A stretch of DNA of 64,000 nt from Shewanella sp. GD04112. GTDB lineage: Bacteria; Pseudomonadota; Gammaproteobacteria; Enterobacterales; Shewanellaceae. The notes below the pieces were generated by a model. That model saw only the letters and a program-made list of their open reading frames with translations. It searched no databases and was not told the DNA's origin. Where the stretch lies: the NCBI RefSeq assembly GCF_029835735.1, contig NZ_JAOEAL010000001.1, forward strand, positions 2,542,001 to 2,606,000, read 5' to 3'. Positions 55,207-62,538 of this stretch are shown here, piece after piece (the first letter of the stretch is position 1; each line of letters starts with the position of its first letter). The position numbers and the translations under genes are program-made.

Positions 55207-57521
55207 GCACGATAAATCGCTACATTGATAACCAGTGTGCTTACGTGGCCAAAAAGAAAACTCAGCCATTAATGGGCTTTACTAACTCTCAGGGGGAGCC
55301 TGCGTCATGGGATGATATGGCGGTGACATTCACCGACAGTGACAGTAGAACCATCAATATTCTCTTTTGCAATCTGAATAAAAACTTTCCAAATATAGGT
55401 ACGCGTTTCACAGACGATGACCGATTAGCGCCTGAAACACATGATTTATTGTTTGCCTATATGCTTGATGTATTGAAGGAAAACATAACCATAAATAGAA
55501 GGCAAGATAAAATCACGACAGCAAGATACTTCCTTTGCCGCTTGAATGAGAATGTCGCCTCTGCTTCCCTTGATAAAATTCAACACGTCATCGACTCGCT
55601 GAAATACTCTCGCCCCCTAACGAATTTCATCAACTGGCTACACCATCATAAAATGTTGCCCAAAAGCTGTCAGCCCTACATAAATACCACCACTGAAGCA
55701 GCTCGAAATAAAAGTGGTGATGATGCACTGGCGGCGGAGAAAGGCAAACTGCCTTCGGAAAAATCGCTGTTAGCGCTCGGCGCTATCTTTCATGATGTCA
55801 TCCCCCCCTATCTGGATGATGACCAAAATGATATTGATGCTTGGCAACCGCTTATCGCATCGACGCAAACGCAGCGAGACAGCTTTATTTGCACCATGGC
55901 AGCGCTAGGCATGGCGTCACCTAATCGCATCGGTGCAGAGCAAGTGCTTCTGACTACACAACGCATACAGCGCCATTCGCAAGTTGTCGATGGACAAGAA
56001 AAAACAGTGCATTATCTGAACTGGCGAGGCTCAAAGGGCTTTAAGGACAATCAAAATCACATCAATGCCGAAATGGTTGAGAGTCTAGACCGAGCCTTGC
56101 ACTTCACCATCCTAGCGACAGAACCTGCCAGAGCCCTGGCTCGGTTCTATCGACAGCCAAATCGCCCATTGAAAGAAGTGCTGGGTGATTTTAAGCCTAG
56201 CGATGAGAACATTGCCCTGCTAAAGCCATCCATGAACAAACCCACCCACCTTTTGCATCTTGGCTTGCTGCTAGGCTTTTTTGAAGGCAGTGACAAATGT
56301 GTGCGAGTTACCCCTGACACAAAAGGGGCAATCGACAAAACTTATAAACCGCATAATCCAAAGTTCATCAAACCCATTGCCCAACTTGAGCCGTTCGATA
56401 CATTGGTATTTAAGCCTCGCTGCCCTTACGCTCGGGCGCTAACAGGATCTAATTTTGCAAAGCAATGTCAATACCAAAATTATACTGCGGGTCAACAAGC
56501 ACTTACCGTGGCCGCCTTTCAAAATCACACCATCGAGATAAATCAATCTCAACTGAGTGGCTACAATAAGCAGCAAACGAAGTCTGTAGATGTAGAGCAC
56601 GCCTTGTTTATGTATACAGAAAAGCAAATGGGCGGCAAGGTAACACACCCTTTTCTTTTGGTGCCGATTGGCTCGCTCAGTCGGATCTTTGCTGACGATT
56701 TAAGTAAAGCCAGTAAAAACAGGCTGACGATTTTTGAGCGACACGGCTTTGCCAGCGATTTTGTGCTCAAGCCTCACCAACTTCGCCACTGGCAAAATGA
56801 TTACCTTGCGAAAAAAGGGCTACCTCACCATCTCATCACCCTGCTGTCCGGTCGAAAAAGCGCAGAGCAAACCCTGACGTATATCCATACCACAGATGCC
56901 GAGAACGCCTCGGTGATTTGGGATATCTCTTACTCTAATGAGCCAGAAAGGGACGTTAAAGAGAAAGTCAGTCTTCGTATTAGAACCATGAACCAATACA
57001 ATGAGGCTATCGACAATGAAACGCCTACTTTTGTCCATGAAACAGGGTTTTGCACTCAGAACCTCGCCCTATCACCTTGCACTTACATGTCAGAGTTTGA
57101 AACACAATGTGCGCTGTGCTCATCGTCGTGCCATATCGCCCATGATAGTGAGGCAATTGCCTTGCTTATGAAGGATCTAAAAGTACAGACGCATAACTTG
57201 GAAAAGGTTCAGACTACCATCAACTTTGTCACCAGTCGAAGCATGCAGATGTGGTACAAAACCCATTATCGCAACACGTGCATGCTAAAGCACCTCATTG
57301 AAGTGCTATCCGATGACGCCATCGAAAAAGGCAGTATGGTACGTTTACTTACTCGTTCAAATAGCATAAGAATCACCAGTTTAGAGACAAAAACAGTGGC
57401 AGAACACAAGTTAGCGCTACCTGATGCCGAGCAAGCCCTTCAAGCCGCGCTTGAGGCAAAAAAAGCTAAAAGCCAAGATGCAGCCACGAATAATTTCTTA
57501 GGCTTTCTAGGTTCACTCTAG
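55203..57521 (+). CDS. intB: Large tyrosine recombinase, IntB-like
   Basis: 772 aa, third in the overlapping row. Catalytic signatures are Arg242 (ASPNRIGAEQVL), H525-Q-L-R528-H-W and Tyr560 in QTLTYIHTT; the spacing from Arg to Tyr is long but in order. A C-terminal Cys-rich stretch CALCSSSCHIAHD may bind zinc. It starts 4 nt before the tfp stop, so translation is coupled. It is probably the second catalytic recombinase of the element. Confidence 0.75.
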   Translation: MSTINRYIDNQCAYVAKKKTQPLMGFTNSQGEPASWDDMAVTFTDSDSRTINILFCNLNKNFPNIGTRFTDDDRLAPETHDLLFAYMLDVLKENITINRRQDKITTARYFLCRLNENVASASLDKIQHVIDSLKYSRPLTNFINWLHHHKMLPKSCQPYINTTTEAARNKSGDDALAAEKGKLPSEKSLLALGAIFHDVIPPYLDDDQNDIDAWQPLIASTQTQRDSFICTMAALGMASPNRIGAEQVLLTTQRIQRHSQVVDGQEKTVHYLNWRGSKGFKDNQNHINAEMVESLDRALHFTILATEPARALARFYRQPNRPLKEVLGDFKPSDENIALLKPSMNKPTHLLHLGLLLGFFEGSDKCVRVTPDTKGAIDKTYKPHNPKFIKPIAQLEPFDTLVFKPRCPYARALTGSNFAKQCQYQNYTAGQQALTVAAFQNHTIEINQSQLSGYNKQQTKSVDVEHALFMYTEKQMGGKVTHPFLLVPIGSLSRIFADDLSKASKNRLTIFERHGFASDFVLKPHQLRHWQNDYLAKKGLPHHLITLLSGRKSAEQTLTYIHTTDAENASVIWDISYSNEPERDVKEKVSLRIRTMNQYNEAIDNETPTFVHETGFCTQNLALSPCTYMSEFETQCALCSSSCHIAHDSEAIALLMKDLKVQTHNLEKVQTTINFVTSRSMQMWYKTHYRNTCMLKHLIEVLSDDAIEKGSMVRLLTRSNSIRITSLETKTVAEHKLALPDAEQALQAALEAKKAKSQDAATNNFLGFLGSL

Positions 57522-57530
57522 GGAGGCAAT

Positions 57531-57953
57531 ATGGCACTTAAATCACTCGAAACTGAACAGCAAATTTCCATACAAGCCCTCATTCGAAGCTGGGAAGGAA
57601 AATTAACCTGGGACTTGTTAGTCACAAAAATTGAATCCAGTTTAGGTATTGCCACCACGAGACAAACACTCGACAAGTACGCCAATATCAAGCACGAATA
57701 CAAGCAAAAAAAGCAAGTTTTAAGGGGTAAGCCCGTTTCGCCTGATAATAAGGAACTGATTTCATATTTACAAAAAGACGTGGAATTAGCGGAGAAGCTG
57801 ATCCAACTCGAAGCACAGCTTGCAGTAGCACACTCTGAGATAGGCAAACTTCAAGCTTTCATTCAAAAGTTATCCAGCATTAGCAAAACCAACCCAAGTG
57901 TCATGGATGTGTTTCAAAAGACCCTACGAGACGTTGAAAGTAGCACTAAGTAA
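57531..57953 (+). CDS. srap: Small coiled-coil protein, Srap/TnpC-like recombination accessory
   Basis: 140 aa, preceded by GGAGG. The N-terminal part has a helix-turn-helix look (LTWDLLVTKIESSLGIATTRQTLDKY split around residues 26-50); residues 75-125 form a heptad coiled coil (DVELAEKLIQLEAQLAVAHSEIGKLQ). The position after three recombinases equals that of the srap gene of strand-biased circularizing elements and, more distantly, TnpC of Tn554. A DNA-binding accessory role in excision is inferred. Confidence 0.65.
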   Translation: MALKSLETEQQISIQALIRSWEGKLTWDLLVTKIESSLGIATTRQTLDKYANIKHEYKQKKQVLRGKPVSPDNKELISYLQKDVELAEKLIQLEAQLAVAHSEIGKLQAFIQKLSSISKTNPSVMDVFQKTLRDVESSTK

Positions 57954-58015
57954 ACATCACATGTAGCTTTTAAATGTTTGTACATTTTATTGAACTTTAA
58001 TTGGATGAGTCATCA

Positions 58016-58102
58016 ATGAGTCAATTTGACATTGATAAAATTAGAAGTTGGACTAACGAAGAGATTAGCTCCCCTTACTTGTTAATTTCCCAGGAAGTGT
58101 AG
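58016..58102 (+). pseudogene. Possible truncated 5' end of a lost gene
   Basis: A 28-codon frame (MSQFDIDKIRSWTNEEISS start) ends where an inverted repeat begins (58097). The sequence reads like the amino end of a longer protein cut by an insertion or deletion. It may be spurious. Confidence 0.3.
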
Positions 58103-58128
58103 TGGCATAGTGAATTTGGCCACTACAC
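58097..58128. repeat. 10-bp perfect inverted repeat between srap and the cargo
   Basis: GTGTAGTGGC (58097-58106) and GCCACTACAC (58119-58128) around a 12-nt loop, no T run. It could be an IS end or hairpin remnant; not recognised. Confidence 0.5.
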
Positions 58129-58182
58129 CGCGACACAAAAAACGATCGTGGTAGAATGAGTCGGAGTGCTACGGTTTGTATG

Positions 58183-59088
58183 TTACATGTTTGCATTGAT
58201 GAATTTAATATATTCATCCTTTTGTTTTTTATCTGATATAGCTGCAGAAATCTGAAGTAAATTATCTTTTCGCAAAAGCTTTATTCCGACGTCAATTAAG
58301 TTCTCTATGTTTTCTATTTTTCGCCCTATAACAGAACACCATGCGGACCATTCCTTTAACTCGTTAAAACTGCCGTTATCAACGTCCAGTTCTGACAAAC
58401 TTTTGAAACTATTATCTAGATCTAAAACTAATATATCTCTTAAGCTATTTTCTTCGAAAAGAAATGACAGTCCAGATAACTCTCCAACTTTTTCTTCAAT
58501 GTAGTACGGACGTGGTAATTTTTTCCCTTGAATTGCCTCGAGGTAGTCAATCTCCTTTCTGCTAGCCTCTTTCTCGATACTTATAACTGAATTTCGACCA
58601 CGAACCATTTTGGAAATAATCGATGTAGCCGCCTCTGGGCAACCAGATTTCCCTTTAAATAGGAGTAGAGATTTCTTATACAATGCGTCAGCACCTTGAG
58701 GCCCACTTCGAATGCTTGCGATCTTCTCTTTGTAAAAATCAAGCGATTTAAGCGTGCTTCTAATATTTTCACTGTATGTATGAAGTGCAATGTTCCTCTC
58801 AAATACTTTAGATAGCTGATCGAACTCAACATCAAAATGGCTCTTTCCACAATTATGTCCAATGTTCGTAATAGGCCCTGATTTTGTACTGACAATATAT
58901 CCTCTTCCATGAGGAGTGTGGCAGTTAGATAAACCACATTTTATATAATCTTTAAATATGTACCTGCCAATAATTTGATTTAGCTGGTGCTCTTTTGGAT
59001 CTAAATTCGTAGTGAAGCCTGGAAGGGTTTCAATATCTTCCCAGCTTTCAACCTTAACAAACCCTTGTTCGCTATTAAGTGTAATCAT
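58183..59088 (-). CDS. Cargo protein with a Cys/His metal-binding-like motif, unknown function
   Basis: 301 aa, weak ribosome-binding site. Residues 51-82 contain C-x4-C-x2-P-HGRGYIV and later GHNCGKSHF, a Cys/His pattern resembling a small zinc or nucleic-acid-binding module; the remainder is helical and Lys/Glu-rich with no membrane segment. Similar short hypotheticals occur on mobile islands, but I cannot name the family. It is transcribed towards the recombinase module and away from the PIWI end. AT-rich codon use differs from the core genes. Confidence 0.55.
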   Translation of the reverse strand: MITLNSEQGFVKVESWEDIETLPGFTTNLDPKEHQLNQIIGRYIFKDYIKCGLSNCHTPHGRGYIVSTKSGPITNIGHNCGKSHFDVEFDQLSKVFERNIALHTYSENIRSTLKSLDFYKEKIASIRSGPQGADALYKKSLLLFKGKSGCPEAATSIISKMVRGRNSVISIEKEASRKEIDYLEAIQGKKLPRPYYIEEKVGELSGLSFLFEENSLRDILVLDLDNSFKSLSELDVDNGSFNELKEWSAWCSVIGRKIENIENLIDVGIKLLRKDNLLQISAAISDKKQKDEYIKFINANM

Positions 59089-59233
59089 TTATAGGTCTCG
59101 ATTGATATGTAACGTCTTAGTATTTATGTGCTGCGCGTTTACCTCGTTGAACCAGTGCAAACGCGCACAGTTAACTATCAGTATACAAAGAACTTTTCAG
59201 CTTTCCATTAGATGAACTAAGCTTTCCGACAGT

Positions 59234-59530
59234 TCAAACTAAACGGTAGTACTGAAACTTTCTTTTTGAGTTATGCTTCCAACTTTTTGCTACATCAAAG
59301 ACATGTGCCGGGTAATCATCCCAAGGATCTGCTAGCTGTTTCCCACGAGCTGCACGGAGTTTAATTGGGTACCCTTTGCATTCAATTAAATGCATAAAGT
59401 AAAAGCTTTTTTCTTGTTTAGTACTAAAATATTTATGAAACCCGCTACGGATATTAGGGTATTGCCTCCATAAATATTTTGAATGTTCCTCATTTACACT
59501 CTGTACGTAGTGTGATTTTAGTTTTTTCAT
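59234..59530 (-). CDS. 98-aa orphan protein of the cargo block
   Basis: Unrecognised basic protein rich in Lys, Tyr and Trp (MKKLKSHYVQSVNEEHSKYLW, then KAWKH-like SWKHNSKRKFQYYRLV). A GGAGGG ribosome-binding site precedes the ATG. No signal, membrane or catalytic motif is visible; the aromatic and basic make-up would fit nucleic-acid contact. It lies 88 bp behind the interrupted gene and 145 bp before the Cys/His protein, all on the minus strand. Confidence 0.5.
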   Translation of the reverse strand: MKKLKSHYVQSVNEEHSKYLWRQYPNIRSGFHKYFSTKQEKSFYFMHLIECKGYPIKLRAARGKQLADPWDDYPAHVFDVAKSWKHNSKRKFQYYRLV

Positions 59531-59830
59531 ATACCCTCCAGGTTTACGTTACCTAGAAGGGGTCCTCTTCAAAATAGTTCATATATTCACTCTCACTTAT
59601 ATAAGATATAAATCAGGTCTAATCCCAATCACAGTCTGGCCCCCCAAGCTCCAAACCAATTGGACCACCTAAAGCACCTTGTAACTTTCTCTTTTTGCAC
59701 CAAGCAATAGCAATTTTATCAAACACATCTGCTGGTATTTCAGCGTCCAGCCTTCCCCCCTGTGTCAGGATTGTTGTCACCCCTAAATAATCATTATGTT
59801 TAAAGACAGGGTGCGGCAAAAGAGAACGAT

Positions 59831-60331
59831 ATGGCTCGGTATTCACCAGAACGTAAAGAAGCGATCCTTAAAAAATTATTACCTCCTCACAACTTAACGG
59901 TCGCAGAGGTCGCTCGGGAAGAAGGCATCGCGGTGCAAACCTTGTATCATTGGCGAGATATTGCCAGAAAAGAAGGTCGCCCCGTGCCAGGTAAAACATT
60001 AACAGCCGATGATTGGTCGGCTGAAGCAAAACTTGCCGTGATTATTGAAACAGCGCCGCTGTCGGAAGCGGAGATAAACCAGTATTGCCGTGAAAAGGGC
60101 TTGTTCCGCGAGCAAGTACAGCAGTGGAAACAGGATTGTTTAGCTGGTTTTCAAACCTCAGAAGTACAAACTAAAACCATTAAACAGCAGGCTAAGGCTG
60201 ACAAAGCCGAAATCAAATCGCTGCAACGGGAATTGCGCTATAAGGAGAAAGCGCTGGCTGAAGCTGCTGCGTTACTGGTGCTCAGAAAAAAGCTCAATGC
60301 GCTCTGGGGGGACGACAGCGAGGAGAGCTAA
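59831..60331 (+). CDS. IS3-family transposase OrfA
   Basis: 166-aa DNA-binding subunit: N-terminal helix-turn-helix (YSPERKEAILKKLL, VAREEGIAVQTLYHWRDIA), a second HTH-like segment around residues 65-100, and a C-terminal coiled coil (ADKAEIKSLQRELRYKEKALAEAAALL). Codons near its end include the slippery A-AAA-AAG at 60286-60292; a -1 shift there continues into orfB without stops. It binds the IS ends alone and forms the transposase when fused to OrfB. Confidence 0.9.
   Translation: MARYSPERKEAILKKLLPPHNLTVAEVAREEGIAVQTLYHWRDIARKEGRPVPGKTLTADDWSAEAKLAVIIETAPLSEAEINQYCREKGLFREQVQQWKQDCLAGFQTSEVQTKTIKQQAKADKAEIKSLQRELRYKEKALAEAAALLVLRKKLNALWGDDSEES
60286..60292 (+). promoter_or_regulatory. Programmed -1 frameshift site of the IS
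   Basis: A-AAA-AAG in the orfA frame (AGA AAA AAG). From here the -1 frame is open through KAQCALGGRQRGELTPLPERI into orfB, the classical IS3-family device for making OrfAB. Confidence 0.75.
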
Positions 60332-60336
60332 CCCCC

Positions 60337-61386
60337 TTGCCTGAGCGCATAGCATTGATTGCCTTAATCCAAGAGGCCTATACCAATGGTGCTCGCCTTT
60401 ATAAGGCTTGTGCTGAAACGGGCCTCAGTAAGCGTACCTATCGACGTTGGTATCGAGAAGGTCAAGTGCAAGCTGATTTAAGGCCAACAGCAGCTCGACC
60501 AGAGCCAGCAAATAAACTCGAAGAACATGAGCGACAACAGATATTAAGTGTGTGCAATCAAGCGGAGTACGCCAGCTTACCCCCGTCGCAAATTGTGCCA
60601 ACATTATTAGATAACGGGATTTATATCGCCTCGGAATCCAGCTTCTACAGAGTGTTAAATGCTCATGGTCAACTTAACCATCGTGGCCGCACTCAGGCTG
60701 CGGTCAATCGAAGCAAACCGTTGAGTTATCGGGCAGATGGGCCGAATCAAGTGTGGTCATGGGACATCACTTATTTAGCCTCAATCGTCAAAGGCCAGTT
60801 CTACTATTTGTACCTGTTTGAAGATATTTACAGTAGAAAAATAGTGGGTTACGAAGTTCATGAGCAAGAAAGTGGGGAATATGCCGCTGCGCTAATCCAA
60901 CGCTGTCTGTTACGCGAGCAATGCTTTAACACGCCATTAGTGCTGCATTCTGATAATGGGGCGCCGATGAAGTCACTGACCATGAAAGCCAAGCTGGAAG
61001 AGCTTGGTATTACGGCATCATTAAGTCGGCCGCGGGTGAGTAATGACAACCCCTTTTCAGAGTCGTTATTTAAAACGTTGAAATACCGCCCACAGTGGCC
61101 GGCATCAGGTTTTAGCTGCTTAGCAACAGCAAGAGAATGGGTGGAAAAGTTTGTAACCTGGTACAACGATGAGCATAAACACAGCCAGCTAAATTTTGTC
61201 TCACCAGGGCAACGTCATGCACTGCAAGATGGCGCTATTTTAGCGAAGCGCAAGAAAGTGCTTGAGGCGGCGAAGGAAAGAAAACCGATGCGTTGGTCTA
61301 CAGAGATCAGAAATTGTGAAGCGGTTGGCGCTGTAACACTCAACCCAGATAAGGCACCAGAAGAAGGCGTAATAAATGCAGCTTAA
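60337..61386 (+). CDS. IS3-family transposase OrfB (DDE integrase domain)
   Basis: 349 aa as a separate frame from TTG 60337; probably made mainly as an OrfAB fusion by frameshift. It has an N-terminal HTH_21-like region (YKACAETGLSKRTYRRW) and an rve integrase core with the catalytic acids in VWSWDITYL, LHSDNGAPMKS and NPFSESLFKTLK, then FVTWYNDEHKHS. All three acids are intact, so the IS may be active. Confidence 0.92.
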   Translation: MPERIALIALIQEAYTNGARLYKACAETGLSKRTYRRWYREGQVQADLRPTAARPEPANKLEEHERQQILSVCNQAEYASLPPSQIVPTLLDNGIYIASESSFYRVLNAHGQLNHRGRTQAAVNRSKPLSYRADGPNQVWSWDITYLASIVKGQFYYLYLFEDIYSRKIVGYEVHEQESGEYAAALIQRCLLREQCFNTPLVLHSDNGAPMKSLTMKAKLEELGITASLSRPRVSNDNPFSESLFKTLKYRPQWPASGFSCLATAREWVEKFVTWYNDEHKHSQLNFVSPGQRHALQDGAILAKRKKVLEAAKERKPMRWSTEIRNCEAVGAVTLNPDKAPEEGVINAA

Positions 61387-61701
61387 TATTTAAACAAAGA
61401 GTGACAACTATCTTGAAAAACACCGCTTCCGAAAAACTTACCTTCAGCATCCGACTCATAAATTATTTTGAAATCAATAGGATTGGTTATCTCAATAACA
61501 GCAGGATTGTCATTATCCTTATCGAAGGTTATTTCCTGATAAAGCCCAAACGGCTCATTATCTTGATAAACCCACTCTTTGGTACTCATATATCAATCCC
61601 CCTCAGAATTACCATTGGTCAGTTTAGTGCTTATTTATTGAGATTGTTGGATCCAATCAGTTTCAACACCTTACAATTAACGCATTGAATAATATAAAAT
61701 A

Positions 61702-62490
61702 TTATAATGCACCTATCCGTTCAAGATGCTCTGAATAGCTATGATAGTTCTTTTGCCCACTCTTTTTACGGATTCGGCCAACCCTCGAGTTATCAATTTT
61801 TTTCTGAAGGAAAACGACAATCAACTCGAAACTAGAGGCTGGTAGTAATTGCCATTTACTTCCAAACTCTCTCTTCATTGCGTTATAAATAGCCATATAC
61901 TTGTAGTTGCTCTGTTTGGAAATATCCTGTTTTTGAAAATCTTTATATTTTCCAATTAGATATTCAATGTAAGAATTCATTCCTAGGACACCAGATACTG
62001 CACCTTCTGGTATTGGGTAGACAGCTTTTACTTTTTGAGACTTAATATTTACGGTTTTTGCCTGAATTGCACCAGGGCTATTTATTACAACTTGTCCAGA
62101 ATTACTATGAATTACAACGTTCTGATTGTAGTTGTCAAGCAGCATCTTTGATGCAAACTCTGTGAGTGGTGATATTCCTACAACACTTTTTTGCGCATGT
62201 TCACTTTTAAATTTTTGTATTAAATCCGCCGGATATAAATCTATTTCCGAGTCAACAATCGTATGATGACGACTGCACAGCAATATCAAGTTGTCAAACG
62301 AGTTCCTTTCATCATCTGTTTGCGAGGCATCATATCGAGGACCATTTTTATTCGCAGCCTTGATGTGAGCTATCTCCCCGGTAACGGTGCCTGACGATTC
62401 AATTATTGGCGACCTGCATTCAGGAAAAGCGCATTCATTTGCAGACATCGCAAACAGTCTTTTTATAGCAGATATTTTAATAGAACCCAT
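61702..62490 (-). CDS. HNH endonuclease next to the PIWI gene
   Basis: 262 aa from ATG 62490 (GGAG at 5 nt; frame open to GTG 62514). The N-terminal third is an HNH nuclease: CAFPEC, GEIAHIKAANKNGP, FDNLILLCSRHHTIVDS, with both metal-type cysteines and the His-Asn-His core. A beta-rich Asn/Val/Ile stretch (SNSGQVVINSPGAIQAKTVNI) and a helical C-terminal half follow, unassigned. It starts 49 bp after the PIWI-type stop on the same strand, so cotranscription is likely. Probable role: DNA-cutting effector of a defence operon. Confidence 0.8.
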   Translation of the reverse strand: MGSIKISAIKRLFAMSANECAFPECRSPIIESSGTVTGEIAHIKAANKNGPRYDASQTDDERNSFDNLILLCSRHHTIVDSEIDLYPADLIQKFKSEHAQKSVVGISPLTEFASKMLLDNYNQNVVIHSNSGQVVINSPGAIQAKTVNIKSQKVKAVYPIPEGAVSGVLGMNSYIEYLIGKYKDFQKQDISKQSNYKYMAIYNAMKREFGSKWQLLPASSFELIVVFLQKKIDNSRVGRIRKKSGQKNYHSYSEHLERIGAL

Positions 62491-62538
62491 AATCTCCAAT
62501 TCCACTTCAAACACTTATATTTAGGGAAAAGTTAGTAA

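Larger units (their letters stand above)
59761..61422 (+). mobile_element. IS3-family insertion sequence
   Basis: About 1.66 kb with orfA and orfB and imperfect terminal repeats: 59761-59780 (TGTGTCAGGATTGTTGTCAC) against the complement of 61401-61420 (TTTTTCAAGATAGTTGTCAC), 16 of 20 matching. With ends at TG...CA the flanks are CCC and CCG, a possible mutated 3-bp target duplication. It splits a small minus-strand gene. Confidence 0.85.
59619..61589 (-). pseudogene. Small gene split by the IS3-family insertion
   Basis: The 5' part (61589 down to about 61423) encodes 56 residues from MSTKEWVYQDNEPFGLYQEI to EGKFFGSG, with TGAGGGGG upstream of the ATG. The 3' part (59759 down to 59619) encodes about 45 residues, GRLDAEIPADVFDKIAIAWC to GGPDCDWD. 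Removing the IS and one 3-bp duplication joins them in frame into about 101 aa. The family is unknown. It followed the HNH gene at 112 bp, so it was probably part of the same cargo operon before disruption. Confidence 0.6.

Noticed and set aside
52241..57953. RIT (recombinase in trio), gamma-mobile-trio (GMT) or Tn554-type element
   Set aside because: RIT recombinases are more alike in size (300-400 aa) and lack the fourth gene; Tn554 has two recombinases plus TnpC; GMT, as I recall it, has three core genes, not four. The four-gene sizes fit the strand-biased circularizing type best, though only a search can settle it.
58164..58244. Short plus-strand frame beginning MSRSATV
   Set aside because: It overlaps the 3' end of the convergent cargo gene, lacks a ribosome-binding site and has no protein-like composition.
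59619..59846. 75-aa frame crossing the left IS end as an intact gene
   Set aside because: Its first 29 codons are IS sequence; only the C-terminal part belongs to the interrupted gene.
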